Position numbers and translations under genes: made by a program
From: UBA5189 sp040389445
GTDB taxonomy: Bacteria; Chloroflexota; Limnocylindria; Limnocylindrales; CSP1-4
Assembly: GCA_040389445.1 (NCBI GenBank)
Contig: JAZJZX010000011.1
Span: 62,001 to 126,000 of the forward strand
DNA length: 64,000 nt
Direction: 5' to 3'
The notes under the pieces: model-generated
Told to the model about the DNA's origin: nothing
The model's database searches: none
What the model saw: the letters and a program-made list of their open reading frames with translations, nothing else
In this document: one piece after another, positions 43,702 through 51,850 of the stretch
Layout of the letters: each line of letters opens with the position of its first letter
Position numbering within the stretch: position 1 is the first letter of the stretch

Positions 43702-43818
43702 GATGCGTCTGACGAGGCATTCCGGCCTCGAGCGCGCTTGCCCCGTATGCGAATCCGTCGCAAACGACTGCGTGACCAGCGTGGTCGCCCCAAGAATGCG
43801 CTCCGAAACGACTCAAGG
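43702..43818 (+). repeat. Dispersed 117-bp element, copy 5
   Basis: Differs from copy 6 at only about three positions. Hairpins: GACC-AGCGT-GGTC, and TGCGA-ATCCG-TCGCA upstream of it. It ends with the invariant 20-base block, 60 bp before the ATG of the HTH-nuclease-like gene, so it may lie in that gene's leader. Confidence 0.88.
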
Positions 43819-43878
43819 CATGTCGCCGCGAGAGCCGATGACCGTGAGATAAGGGTCGCAAGGCAACATCCCGATGCG

Positions 43879-44685
43879 ATGCCGGAACTGGATGTCCCAA
43901 CCCGCCGCCTCCTGGACCAGATCGGCACGACCGTGCGAAGTGTGCGCATCGACCGGCGGTGGACTCAGCGTCGGCTGTCGCGGGCAAGCGGTTGTCACCA
44001 GTCGGTCATCGCGCGAATCGAGCGTGGAGCCATGCCCGACTTGTCACTCCGAACAGCGGGCCGCGTCCTTCGCGCGCTCGGCGTGGAGCCCGAGCTGCGT
44101 TTGGTCGCGCCCCGGGTCGAGGAGTCGCCGGTCCGGGATCAGGCACATGCCCGTTGCGTCGCGACCGTCGCGCGCCGTCTTGCGCGGGCCGGTTATCTCG
44201 TCGCGGTCGAGGTCGAGGTCGGTGCCGGCCGATGGCGCGGTTTCATCGATATTCTGGCCTTCCACCCGGTTCAGCGCCTCTTGCTCGTTTGCGAAGTGAA
44301 GACCGAGCTTCGCGAGATCGGTGCTGTGGACCGGCAACTGAGCAGCTACATCGACGCGTCATGGGCGGCCGCTGCAGCGTTGGATTGGCGGCCTCGTTGG
44401 GCAACGGGCGTCCTGTTGTTGCTGGCAACTTCGGAAACAGAGCGCCGTCTTGAGGAGCATCGGGCGTATCTTGAGCGCGCCTTTCCGCTCCGGGCCAGAA
44501 CCCTCGCTGATCTCATTCTCGGCGAGGTCATGACGATTCCCGCGCGAGGAGCTCGTGGCCTCGCGCTGATCGATCCGGCGAGCCGGCGCCGAGCCTGGCT
44601 GTTCCCAGCCGCCGTCGATGGCCGTCGGACCCCGGCCCCGTACCCGGACCGACGTGCATTTCTCGGGGGTCAGCGGCGCCGCTGA
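43879..44685 (+). CDS. XRE-family HTH protein with C-terminal PD-(D/E)XK nuclease-like domain
   Basis: A 268-residue protein. Residues 12-70 form a Cro/C1-type helix-turn-helix (IGTTVRSVRIDRRWTQRRLS; SVIARIERGAMPDLSLRTAG). From about 85 a restriction-endonuclease-like fold follows: Glu111/Glu113, Asp124 (GFIDILAF) and Glu139-Val-Lys141 (LLVCEVKTEL), then a Gln (DRQLSSY), the order of a PD-(D/E)XK core. The nuclease call is from motif order only. No antitoxin, methylase or partner gene is adjacent. It is flanked by copies 5 and 6 of the dispersed element in the same orientation. It might be a regulator with a degenerate nuclease fold. Confidence 0.72.
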   Translation: MPELDVPTRRLLDQIGTTVRSVRIDRRWTQRRLSRASGCHQSVIARIERGAMPDLSLRTAGRVLRALGVEPELRLVAPRVEESPVRDQAHARCVATVARRLARAGYLVAVEVEVGAGRWRGFIDILAFHPVQRLLLVCEVKTELREIGAVDRQLSSYIDASWAAAAALDWRPRWATGVLLLLATSETERRLEEHRAYLERAFPLRARTLADLILGEVMTIPARGARGLALIDPASRRRAWLFPAAVDGRRTPAPYPDRRAFLGGQRRR

Positions 44686-44815
44686 GCCACCCGGCGACGG
44701 TCCGGCCACCCGACGACGCTGAGCCACCCGGCAACGCTGAGCCACCCGGCGACGGTCCGGCCACCCGGCGACGCTGAGCCACCCGGCGACGGTCCGGCCA
44801 CCCGGCCGCTAGAGC
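44686..44815. repeat. 18/19-bp tandem array
   Basis: GCCACCC recurs at 44686, 44705, 44723, 44741, 44760, 44778 and 44797, alternating units ending CTGA (18 bp) and GGTCCG (19 bp). A looser continuation reaches 44890, and it includes a partial 5' end of the dispersed element (GATGCGTCTG at about 44869). It fills the gap from the HTH-nuclease gene stop to copy 6; no gene is seen. Confidence 0.88.
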
Positions 44816-44892
44816 CGACGGTCCGGCCACCCGGCCACCCGGCCGCAGCTAGCCACCCGGCGACGCTGATGCGTCTGCCACCCGGCGACGCT

Positions 44893-45009
44893 GATGCGTC
44901 TGACGAGGCATTCCGGCCTCGAGCGTGCTTGCCCCGTATGCGAATCCGTCGAAAACGCCTGCGTGACCAGCGTGGTCGCCCCAAGAATGCGCTCCGAAAC
45001 GACTCAAGG
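44893..45009 (+). repeat. Dispersed 117-bp element, copy 6
   Basis: Nearly identical to copy 5 across its length and carries the same 20-base 3' block and GACC-AGCGT-GGTC hairpin. With copy 5 it brackets the HTH-nuclease gene as a direct repeat about 1.19 kb apart. Confidence 0.88.
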
Positions 45010-45073
45010 CATGTCATGTCGCAGCGAGCGCCGACGGTCCGGTCACCCGGGGACGTGCCGCCGCAGCCGCCGC

Positions 45074-45180
45074 AGCGAGCCCGACGGACCACAGCCGCAG
45101 CGAGCCCGACGGACCACAGCCGAAGCGAGCCCGACGGACCACAGCCGAAGCGAGCCCGACGGACCACAGTCGAAGCGACC
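45074..45180. repeat. 25-bp tandem repeat, four units plus a partial
   Basis: AGCGAGCCCGACGGACC recurs at 45074, 45099, 45124 and 45149 with a degenerate fifth start at 45174. The 25-bp period changes reading frame each unit, so the array is non-coding. It ends 45 bp before the aminotransferase ATG and may sit over its promoter region. Confidence 0.9.
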
Positions 45181-45224
45181 CGCCGGACGACGGGCGCAGC
45201 GGCCCCGCGGCCTACAATCGACGG

Positions 45225-46607
45225 ATGACCACGAACGAGAGCGTTCAGGCCGGCCCGGCGATGACGGGCCGCGTGTTCCGGCGCTCAACCGATCCGTCGC
45301 CGCGCGTCGCGGTGCGCGCCGAGAAGAGCACGATCTGGGACGCCGACGGCAAGGCCTACCTGGACGCCGCGGGAGGAGCGATCGTGGTCAACGTGGGTCA
45401 CGGCCGGCAGTCCATCGCGGACGCCATGGCGGAACAGGCCGGCCGGCTGAGCTATGCCCACGGGAGCGCCTTCACGACGGAATCCACCGAGGCCTACGCC
45501 GCGGCCGTGGGGCCGCACCTGCCTGTGGACGACCCGCGCCTCTATCCGGTGAGTGGCGGATCCGAGGCCATCGAGACGGCGCTCAAGCTGGCTCGCGCGT
45601 ACCACCTCGCCCGCGGGGAGAAGGAGCGCTGGATCGTGTTCGCGCGCTGGTCCAGCTATCACGGCAACACGTTGGGTGCCCTCGATCTGTCCGGGCGGAA
45701 ATCGCTCCGACGGCCTTACGAGGGCTGGCTCGGGCGGTTCCGGCACGTCTCGGCAGCGTATCCATATCGGGCGGGGCTGCCCGGATCGAACGCGCTCGGG
45801 GACGCCGAGGAACTGGCGGACGAACTCGAGCGCGCCATCGTCGCGGCCGGTCCCGGGACCGTGGCCGCGTTCGTCGCGGAGCCGATCGTCGGCGCCACCC
45901 TTGCCGCCGCGGTCCCGCCCGAGGGCTACTGGCAAGCGATTGTCGAGGTGTGCCGGCGCCACGGGGTGCTCGTGATCGCCGACGAGGTCATGACCGGGTT
46001 CGGACGGACCGGGCGCTGGTTCGGGGTGGACCATTGGGGCATTCGCCCGGACATTCTTGCCGCGGCGAAAGGAGCGACGTCCGGCTACTGGCCGTTCGGA
46101 TTTGCCGCGACGCGCGGGGAGATCCACGACACGATCATGGCTGCGGGCGGATTCACCCACGGGTTCACGTATTCCCACCACGTGGTCGGCGCAGCGGTCG
46201 CCAGCGAGGTCCTTCGGATCATCGAAGCCGAGGCGCTCGTTGCGGCGAGCGCAACGAAGGGTGAGCGCCTCCGACAGCTGCTCACGGATCGTCTGGGCGA
46301 CCATCCGAACCTGGGTGAAATCCGTGGCCGAGGCCTGATGGTCGGCGTGGAGATCGTCGCCGACCGGGAATCGAAGGCGCCGTTCCCGCGGGGGGCGAAG
46401 GTCACCGAACAGGTCGTCCGCGGCGCGCGCGTGAAGGGTGTCCTCGTGTATGCCGGAACGGGCCTGGCCGATGGCACGGACGGCGATTCGATCCTGCTCG
46501 GGCCTCCGCTCATCGTCACCGACGAGGAACTCGTCAGGATTGCCGATGGTGTCGCGGAAGCCGTGGACGCTGGAACTGCCGTCGCGGCGGTGGCGCCATC
46601 GGGTTAG
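45225..46607 (+). CDS. Class III (aspartate-type annotated) aminotransferase
   Basis: A 460-residue PLP enzyme. Features in order: KSTIWDADGKAYLDAAGGAI, YPVSGGSEAIETALKLARAY, FARWSSYHGNTLGALDLSGR, EPIVGATLAAAVPPEGYW, VLVIADEVMTGFGRTGRWF with the pyridine-N Asp, and ILAAAKGATSGYWPFGF with the Schiff-base Lys. YSHHVVGAAVASEV follows. Members act on omega-amino acids, beta-alanine, taurine or diamines; the substrate cannot be named. It differs clearly from the other class III enzyme at 16.7 kb. It is monocistronic, preceded by tandem repeats. Bases 46608-46768 after it are GC-rich repeats (GCTCCGGC words) without a gene. Confidence 0.88.
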   Translation: MTTNESVQAGPAMTGRVFRRSTDPSPRVAVRAEKSTIWDADGKAYLDAAGGAIVVNVGHGRQSIADAMAEQAGRLSYAHGSAFTTESTEAYAAAVGPHLPVDDPRLYPVSGGSEAIETALKLARAYHLARGEKERWIVFARWSSYHGNTLGALDLSGRKSLRRPYEGWLGRFRHVSAAYPYRAGLPGSNALGDAEELADELERAIVAAGPGTVAAFVAEPIVGATLAAAVPPEGYWQAIVEVCRRHGVLVIADEVMTGFGRTGRWFGVDHWGIRPDILAAAKGATSGYWPFGFAATRGEIHDTIMAAGGFTHGFTYSHHVVGAAVASEVLRIIEAEALVAASATKGERLRQLLTDRLGDHPNLGEIRGRGLMVGVEIVADRESKAPFPRGAKVTEQVVRGARVKGVLVYAGTGLADGTDGDSILLGPPLIVTDEELVRIADGVAEAVDAGTAVAAVAPSG

Positions 46608-46768
46608 CCGCGTCGCGGCGGCGGCGGCCATGTTCGCGCGGTGGCCGCGCTCCAGCGACCGCCTGGCGGCCGCGCTCAAGCGACGCTCCGGCTCCGGCGA
46701 CGCTCCGGCTCCGGCCGCGCTCCGGCCGCGCTCCAGCGACACCCTGGCGGCCTGGCGACGGCCGGGTT

Positions 46769-47311
46769 CTAGCGGCGCCCGCGAAACAGCAGGATCACCC
46801 CGAAGGTCACGAGCAGCGCCGGTACGACGAGGCTGGAGACCTCGGGAACGGCAATCTCGGATGATGCGAGGAGCACGAGGCCGGCGCCGACGATCGCCTG
46901 CCAGCCCCAGCCGCCGTTGCGCGTGGCTCGCACCAGGGCGATGAAGAGGAGCGCAACCCCGAAGAAGAGCGTGCCCCAGCCTGCTCCCAGCGCCAACCCC
47001 AGGCCTCGGAGCGTGCCCGGTACGGCCGCGGCCGTCAGGAATGCGCCGAGATACAGGGCCACGGTCCCGCGTCGGAGCGCCCAGACCAGCAGGAAGGCAA
47101 GGCCGGCAGCGAGGACCGAGGTGTTTCCGAGGTTCTGATACTCGGGAAGCACGTTCTGCACGATCAGCAGGGCGCCGAAAACCACCAGGAACACACCGAT
47201 CCACGGCAGGCCCGGTCGGCGCGTATCGTCCGGGCCCCACTGCCAGCCGTAGGCGTGGACGGCCGGCCCGCTGATCGGCGTCGAAGGTCCGCGCTCCTCG
47301 TCCATCGTCAT
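46769..47311 (-). CDS. Polytopic membrane protein, unknown (six short helices)
   Basis: A 180-residue membrane protein: a 40-residue soluble N-terminus, then paired hydrophobic helices (LPWIGVFLVVFGALLIVQNV; LAAGLAFLLVWALRRG; VALYLGAFLTAAAVPGTL; WGTLFFGVALLFIALVRA; WQAIVGAGLVLLAS; LVVPALLVTFGVILLF) ending in Arg-rich residues. This resembles LiaF-type/DUF5668 stress-linked membrane proteins. The ATG at 47311 follows GGGAGGGCAGGG on the minus strand. The MMPL gene ends 26 bp upstream of this start, so co-transcription is possible. Confidence 0.75.
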   Translation of the reverse strand: MTMDEERGPSTPISGPAVHAYGWQWGPDDTRRPGLPWIGVFLVVFGALLIVQNVLPEYQNLGNTSVLAAGLAFLLVWALRRGTVALYLGAFLTAAAVPGTLRGLGLALGAGWGTLFFGVALLFIALVRATRNGGWGWQAIVGAGLVLLASSEIAVPEVSSLVVPALLVTFGVILLFRGRR

Positions 47312-47336
47312 GATCCCTGCCCTCCCGAGGTTCCCA

Positions 47337-49697
47337 TCAGGCGATGCCGGGCGCGGCCTCCACGTCCGTGCCGTCCGCGGCCTCCACGTCCGTGCCGTCC
47401 GCGGCATCCTCGACGTGGCTGAAGCCGAGTCGATCCGCCAGTCGTCCGAGGATACCGGGCGCCCACCAGTTCCACTCGCCGAGGAGGCGCATGGTCGCCG
47501 GCACCAGAAGGACGCGGACGATGGTCGCATCGACGAAGACGGCGATGGCCATCCCGACGCCGATGCTCTTGATCGTGACGACGTCGGCGAGCGCGAACGA
47601 CGAGAACACCACGACCATGATCATTGCAGCGCCGGTGATCACGCCCGCGGTCTTCGCCAGGCCCTCGGCCACGGCGGCCGTGTTGTCCCCGGTTCGCCGG
47701 TACGACTCCTGGATGCGCGACAGGAGCAGTACCTCGTAGTCCATCGACAGGCCGATCAGGACCGCGAACATGATGATCGGGTTGCCCGCGATGGTGTAGC
47801 CGATGGGATTGAAGTTCAGGAACTCATGAAGGTTGCCCTCCTGGAAGATCCAGACCAGGGCGCCGAAGCTGGCCGACAGCGACAGGAGGGTCATCACGAC
47901 GGCCTTGAGCGGGATCGCCAGGGAGCCGAACAGCAGGAACAGGATGATCGCCGACGCCAGGAGGGTCGTGCCGACGGCCCAGGGCATGCGGGAGTTCTGG
48001 CTGATGAGGAAGTCCTCGGAGATGGCCGCCACGCCGCCGACTTCGATCTTCGCGATGCCCTCGCCGCCATCCACGCCGCGAACCCGCGGGATGACGGCAG
48101 TCCCGGCCGGGATCGCCGGCTCGAGCGGGCTGATCGCGTCGAGGCGGATCACGCCGTCGCGGATGTAGGCGGCACGGAGCGCCGTGAGGGCCGCGTCGAG
48201 TTGCGGGGGAAGCGACCCGGCCGGGGCGGTATACAGTTGCGCTACCTGGCCGGCAGGCAGGACCGCTCCGGTCGACGGGTCTGTCAGCGAGAACGGGCCC
48301 TCGACCCGGTCGACGCCTTCAAGAGCGGCGATCCTGGCGGAATAGTCCATGACCGCCTGGACCGAGGCCTCGTCGGTCGCGGCGCCGCGCGTGTCGAGGA
48401 GGATCGTGATCGGCGAGGTTTCGCCCGGACGGAAGTCGGTCATCAGCGAGACCCACGCATCCCGGCTGGGGAGCCCGGCCGGGAAGATGCTCGCGTCCGG
48501 CACGCCCTGCTGGAGGCGGAAGAATGGGGAACCGGCGATGAACAGCACGGCCAGGACCGGCGCGAGAACCGCGATCGGACGGCGCATGACCGCGTGGGCG
48601 ACCCGTTCCCAGCGCGAATCGCGCGCCGGGGCATCGGCGCGTCCGCCGACCCCGAACCGTCGCAGGAGGCCACCCACCGACAGCGCGTTGACGCGCGGAC
48701 CGAGGACGCCGAGCAGCGCCGGCAGGAAGGTCATGGAGAAGACGACCGAGCTCAGGACGACGATGGCGCCCCCGACCCCGATCGAACTCAGGGCGCTCGC
48801 CTGGAACCACAGGAGCCCGGACAGTCCGATGGCCACGGCGATGCCGGAGAAGACGACCGCCTTGCCGGCGGTGCCCACCGCAATCGTGACGGCCCGTTCC
48901 ACCGACCGGCCCTTCGCGAGCTCCTCACGGAATCGACTGGTGATGAAGAGCGAATAGTCGATCGCGAGGGCCAGGCCGAGCATCGTCGCGATGTTCAGGA
49001 CGTAGATGCTCATCTCCGTCTGGCGGGCAAGGATGTTGATGATGGCCAGTGAGGTCGGGATCGCCAGCCCGGCGACGACCAGGGGCATCCCGGCGGCCAC
49101 GATCGAGGCGAAGACGAGGATCAGGACCAGCGCCGCGATCGGCAGGGACACCGTTTCGGCGCGGACGAGGTCCTTCTCCGAGAGCGCCGCCGAGTCCTTC
49201 TGGATCGGACCGAAGCCCGTCAGGCTCACGGAGTAGCCGGCCGGCGGCGCGAGCAGCGCCTCGATCGAACCGACTGCCTCGACCGATTTGTCGTCGGTCA
49301 TGTTGAGCCCGATGACCACGTACGCGGACTGGCCGTCGATGCTGACGAACCGATCATCATGAGTCTGGGCGTAACCCGTTATGCCGCTGATCCGGTCGTC
49401 GCCCTCGAGGTCGGCGAGGGTGGTGGCAATTGCCGCCTGGAAGTCGGCCCCGCGGGCGTCGGCGCCGGCAGCGTCGGCCCGGAAGAGGGCGAGGTAGGCG
49501 CTCTGGCCTCCGCCGAAGTCCGACTGCAGGCGCTGCGAGACCCGCGCCGATTCCGAGTTCCTGTCCAGCCAGCCGCCCGACGACAGCTGCGCCGACGTGC
49601 CCGCGGCGAGCGGCGTCGCCGCGGCAGCGATGACGATCATCACGAGGAGGACGAACCGGCGCCGTCGGTAGACGAACGCACCCCAGCGGCTGAACAT
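47337..49697 (-). CDS. MMPL-family RND exporter
   Basis: A 786-residue transporter with the RND layout: helix 1 (FVLLVMIVIAAAATPLAA), a large periplasmic loop (about 45-170), five helices, a second half opening at MRRPIAVLAPVLAVLF, another loop and five or six more helices. The two motif regions with acidic proton-relay residues are GLALAIDYSLFITSRFREEL and GLSMDYEVLLLSRIQE. Members export lipids, siderophores or drugs. The ATG at 49697 was chosen; one at 49718 is in frame. It is driven by a clear promoter with palindromes between -35 and -10, facing a TetR gene, which almost certainly represses it. Confidence 0.92.
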   Translation of the reverse strand: MFSRWGAFVYRRRRFVLLVMIVIAAAATPLAAGTSAQLSSGGWLDRNSESARVSQRLQSDFGGGQSAYLALFRADAAGADARGADFQAAIATTLADLEGDDRISGITGYAQTHDDRFVSIDGQSAYVVIGLNMTDDKSVEAVGSIEALLAPPAGYSVSLTGFGPIQKDSAALSEKDLVRAETVSLPIAALVLILVFASIVAAGMPLVVAGLAIPTSLAIINILARQTEMSIYVLNIATMLGLALAIDYSLFITSRFREELAKGRSVERAVTIAVGTAGKAVVFSGIAVAIGLSGLLWFQASALSSIGVGGAIVVLSSVVFSMTFLPALLGVLGPRVNALSVGGLLRRFGVGGRADAPARDSRWERVAHAVMRRPIAVLAPVLAVLFIAGSPFFRLQQGVPDASIFPAGLPSRDAWVSLMTDFRPGETSPITILLDTRGAATDEASVQAVMDYSARIAALEGVDRVEGPFSLTDPSTGAVLPAGQVAQLYTAPAGSLPPQLDAALTALRAAYIRDGVIRLDAISPLEPAIPAGTAVIPRVRGVDGGEGIAKIEVGGVAAISEDFLISQNSRMPWAVGTTLLASAIILFLLFGSLAIPLKAVVMTLLSLSASFGALVWIFQEGNLHEFLNFNPIGYTIAGNPIIMFAVLIGLSMDYEVLLLSRIQESYRRTGDNTAAVAEGLAKTAGVITGAAMIMVVVFSSFALADVVTIKSIGVGMAIAVFVDATIVRVLLVPATMRLLGEWNWWAPGILGRLADRLGFSHVEDAADGTDVEAADGTDVEAAPGIA

Positions 49698-49761
49698 CAG
49701 GATCCCTTCTGGTGGCATGGGACGGCGCCCGCGGGCACCGGTTGACGCGATTTGACGACCC

Positions 49762-49793
49762 GAACATTAGAGAATGTTCATTCTCCTTGTCAA
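49762..49793 (-). promoter_or_regulatory. Promoter of the MMPL gene with overlapping TetR operator
   Basis: On the minus strand TTGACA (49793-49788) and TAATGT (49769-49764) are separated by 18 nt. Inside lie two overlapping perfect palindromes: GAGAATG-TT-CATTCTC (49770-49785) and GAACATT-AGAG-AATGTTC (49762-49779). Such nested 7-bp half-sites fit a TetR-type dimer binding. A TTGACG on the plus strand at 49752 may serve the divergent tetR gene. Confidence 0.8.
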
Positions 49794-49868
49794 GCCATCA
49801 GACTTGCGCGGCTGTGCACGGCGGCACTACGATGGAGAAGCAATGTTCGCCTTTGATCGACGACGACC

Positions 49869-50582
49869 GTGCCGCGCGTAACCCCCGCCCACGAGCAGGA
49901 GGTCCGCGAGCGGATCGTGGGTGCCGCGCTGCGCGTCTTCGGGGAGCGCGGCTTCCATCGGGCCACGATCCAGGATGTGGTCCGCGAGTGCGGGCTGTCC
50001 GTCGGCGCGATCTACACGTACTTCAAGGGCAAGGAGGACCTGTTCCTTGCCACCTGCGACCTGGCGTCCGGCCGCGGGCTTGGCGAACTGGCCGTCCGGC
50101 TGGCCGCGGGTCGGACGGTTGCCGATCGGCTGGCCATCGCGGTCGGGTTCTATTTCGACAGCGCGGAGGAGAGTGCGGCGGGTCCCGGCGATGCCGACTT
50201 CCTCGTCCAGGCCTGGGCCCAGGCCGACGCCGAGCCGGCCGCCCGCGAAATGCTCCAGCGGCGGCGCGAGCAGCTGGTGATGGCCGGCACCTTCCTGCTC
50301 GAGGAGGGCATCGCCCGCGGCGAGCTGCCCCGCTGGATGGACGCCCAGGCCACGGCCCGCGCCTACATCGCCCTGTTGGATGGGATGCTCCTCGTCCGGG
50401 CAGAGGAGGGGACCGCGTTTCGCCGGGCGGACGCGGAGAACCAGGCTCGCGAGATCCTCGCACTTGTCCTGGCGGGCGCCCAGAGCCCCTCGCGGCCGTC
50501 GATCCCCGAGGTTCCCGCTCAGCCGTTCTCGTTGGTCGGTGCCACGCCCGGCAGCGCCCGGGGGCGCGGTTCCGCGGCGTAG
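49869..50582 (+). CDS. TetR-family repressor, probable regulator of the MMPL exporter
   Basis: A 237-residue regulator starting with GTG at 49869. The N-terminal DNA-binding domain is classical: RIVGAALRVFGERGFHRATI with recognition helix ECGLSVGAIYTYFKGKEDLF. The C-terminal ligand domain (about 75-200) shows WAQADAEPAAREMLQRRREQ, a TetR_C pattern. It is divergent from the MMPL gene with palindromic operators between them. The effector is unknown; lipophilic exporter substrates are typical. Confidence 0.92.
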   Translation: MPRVTPAHEQEVRERIVGAALRVFGERGFHRATIQDVVRECGLSVGAIYTYFKGKEDLFLATCDLASGRGLGELAVRLAAGRTVADRLAIAVGFYFDSAEESAAGPGDADFLVQAWAQADAEPAAREMLQRRREQLVMAGTFLLEEGIARGELPRWMDAQATARAYIALLDGMLLVRAEEGTAFRRADAENQAREILALVLAGAQSPSRPSIPEVPAQPFSLVGATPGSARGRGSAA

Positions 50583-50593
50583 ACTCCGGCCCG

Positions 50594-51559
50594 ATGTCTG
50601 CCTCACGCGCGCCGCACATCGAGACCGTCCTCGGGCCGGTTGATCCAGCGACGCTGGGCTTCACCCTGCCCCACGAGCACACGGCGATCACCCTCTGGCA
50701 GATCCCCAATCGCTGGGACTACTGGGAGCTCACGCGCGACGAGGCGGTGATGTCCGCGGAGTTGGGGCGCTTCCGCCGCGCCGGTGGAACGACCCTTGTG
50801 GATCTCACGCTTCCCGGCGTCGGCCGGGATCCGGGGTGGCTGGTTCGCCTGGCCCGAGTCACCGGGCTCAACCTGATCATGGGCTGCGGGTGGTATCGCG
50901 AGGCCTACTACCCGGTTGAGGCGCTGATCGATCGGCGGTCGGTCGAGGACCTCGCAGGCGACCTCGTTCGCGAAGCGGAGGAGGGAATCGTCATCGCCGG
51001 CCTCGATGCGCCCGTCAGGCCCGGAATCATCGGGGAGATCGGGACCGACAAGCCGTGGCTGTCGGCACGGGAGGAACGCGTCCATCGAGCGGCCGCGCGT
51101 GCGTCACGGCGGACCGGTCTCGCGATCACGACGCACGCTGTGATGAGCGACGTCGGTCTGGCGCAATTGGCCGTGTTCGAGGCCGAGGGCGCCGACCTCT
51201 CGCGGGTCGTGATCGGCCATGCCGACTCACATCCGGTGCTGGACCACCACCTCGAGATCATCCGCCGTGGCGCCAACCTCGAATTCGACTTCCTCGGGAT
51301 GTCCTTCACGCCGCAGGAGCGTCATGGCGAACCGCGCGTCATCGACCTGCTGCTGGAGCTCCTGTCGCGCGGCCACGCGGACCGCATCTTCCTGAGCCAG
51401 GACGTCTGCCACAACGCGCAGCTCCACCACTACGAGGGCAACGGCTACACGTACCTCCAGGAGACGTTCCTGCCGCGATTGCGAGCGCGTGGGGTCTCCG
51501 ACGCCGAGATCGATCAACTGACGATCGCCAACCCGCAGCGGCTGCTCACGACCGCGTGA
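50594..51559 (+). CDS. Phosphotriesterase-like metal-dependent hydrolase
   Basis: A 321-residue amidohydrolase-superfamily enzyme of the PTE/PLL family. Metal ligands can be placed: HEH in LGFTLPHEHTAI, the bridging acidic residue in PGIIGEIGTDKP (Glu rather than carboxylated Lys), His in AITTHAVMSDVG, His in VVIGHADSHPVLDHH, and Asp in FLSQDVCHNAQL. Members with Glu here are usually lactonases or phosphotriesterase-homology proteins rather than true organophosphate hydrolases. The ATG at 50594 follows the tetR stop by 11 bp, so it may be co-transcribed with the regulator. Substrate unknown. Confidence 0.87.
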   Translation: MSASRAPHIETVLGPVDPATLGFTLPHEHTAITLWQIPNRWDYWELTRDEAVMSAELGRFRRAGGTTLVDLTLPGVGRDPGWLVRLARVTGLNLIMGCGWYREAYYPVEALIDRRSVEDLAGDLVREAEEGIVIAGLDAPVRPGIIGEIGTDKPWLSAREERVHRAAARASRRTGLAITTHAVMSDVGLAQLAVFEAEGADLSRVVIGHADSHPVLDHHLEIIRRGANLEFDFLGMSFTPQERHGEPRVIDLLLELLSRGHADRIFLSQDVCHNAQLHHYEGNGYTYLQETFLPRLRARGVSDAEIDQLTIANPQRLLTTA

Positions 51560-51850
51560 CAGCCATAGACCCAATCATTGAGCAATATCTGGGCCCGTCG
51601 CCTGGCAATCAGAGGCTCAGTCCATCAACAGTGGCCATCAGAATGTCTTGAAACTTGACTCGCATATTGGTAGTTTCGTGCCCGGGGTGTTCGGCGTAGG
51701 CTTCGGAGTCCAGAGTGGCGCATCGACCAATGTGAAGATGGATTCGACTTCGGAGCTCGCACCACCCACTACCTTTACGGGGGCAATGCGCTTCCCGCGA
51801 ACTCGTCACGGGTGTTTCAGGACACCCCATAAGCTCCTTCGGCCAGGTAG

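Noticed and set aside
43702..45009. Classical insertion sequence
   Set aside because: The flanking copies are direct, not inverted; there is no DDE, HUH or tyrosine transposase, and no target-site duplication could be identified.
43604..45180. Integron attC sites
   Set aside because: The element lacks the GTTRRRY/RYYYAAC core sites and no integrase is present.
51609..51830. Small minus-strand gene of 73 codons
   Set aside because: No ribosome site, no recognisable family, and a competing plus-strand frame of similar length; the region is better described as non-coding lower-GC DNA.
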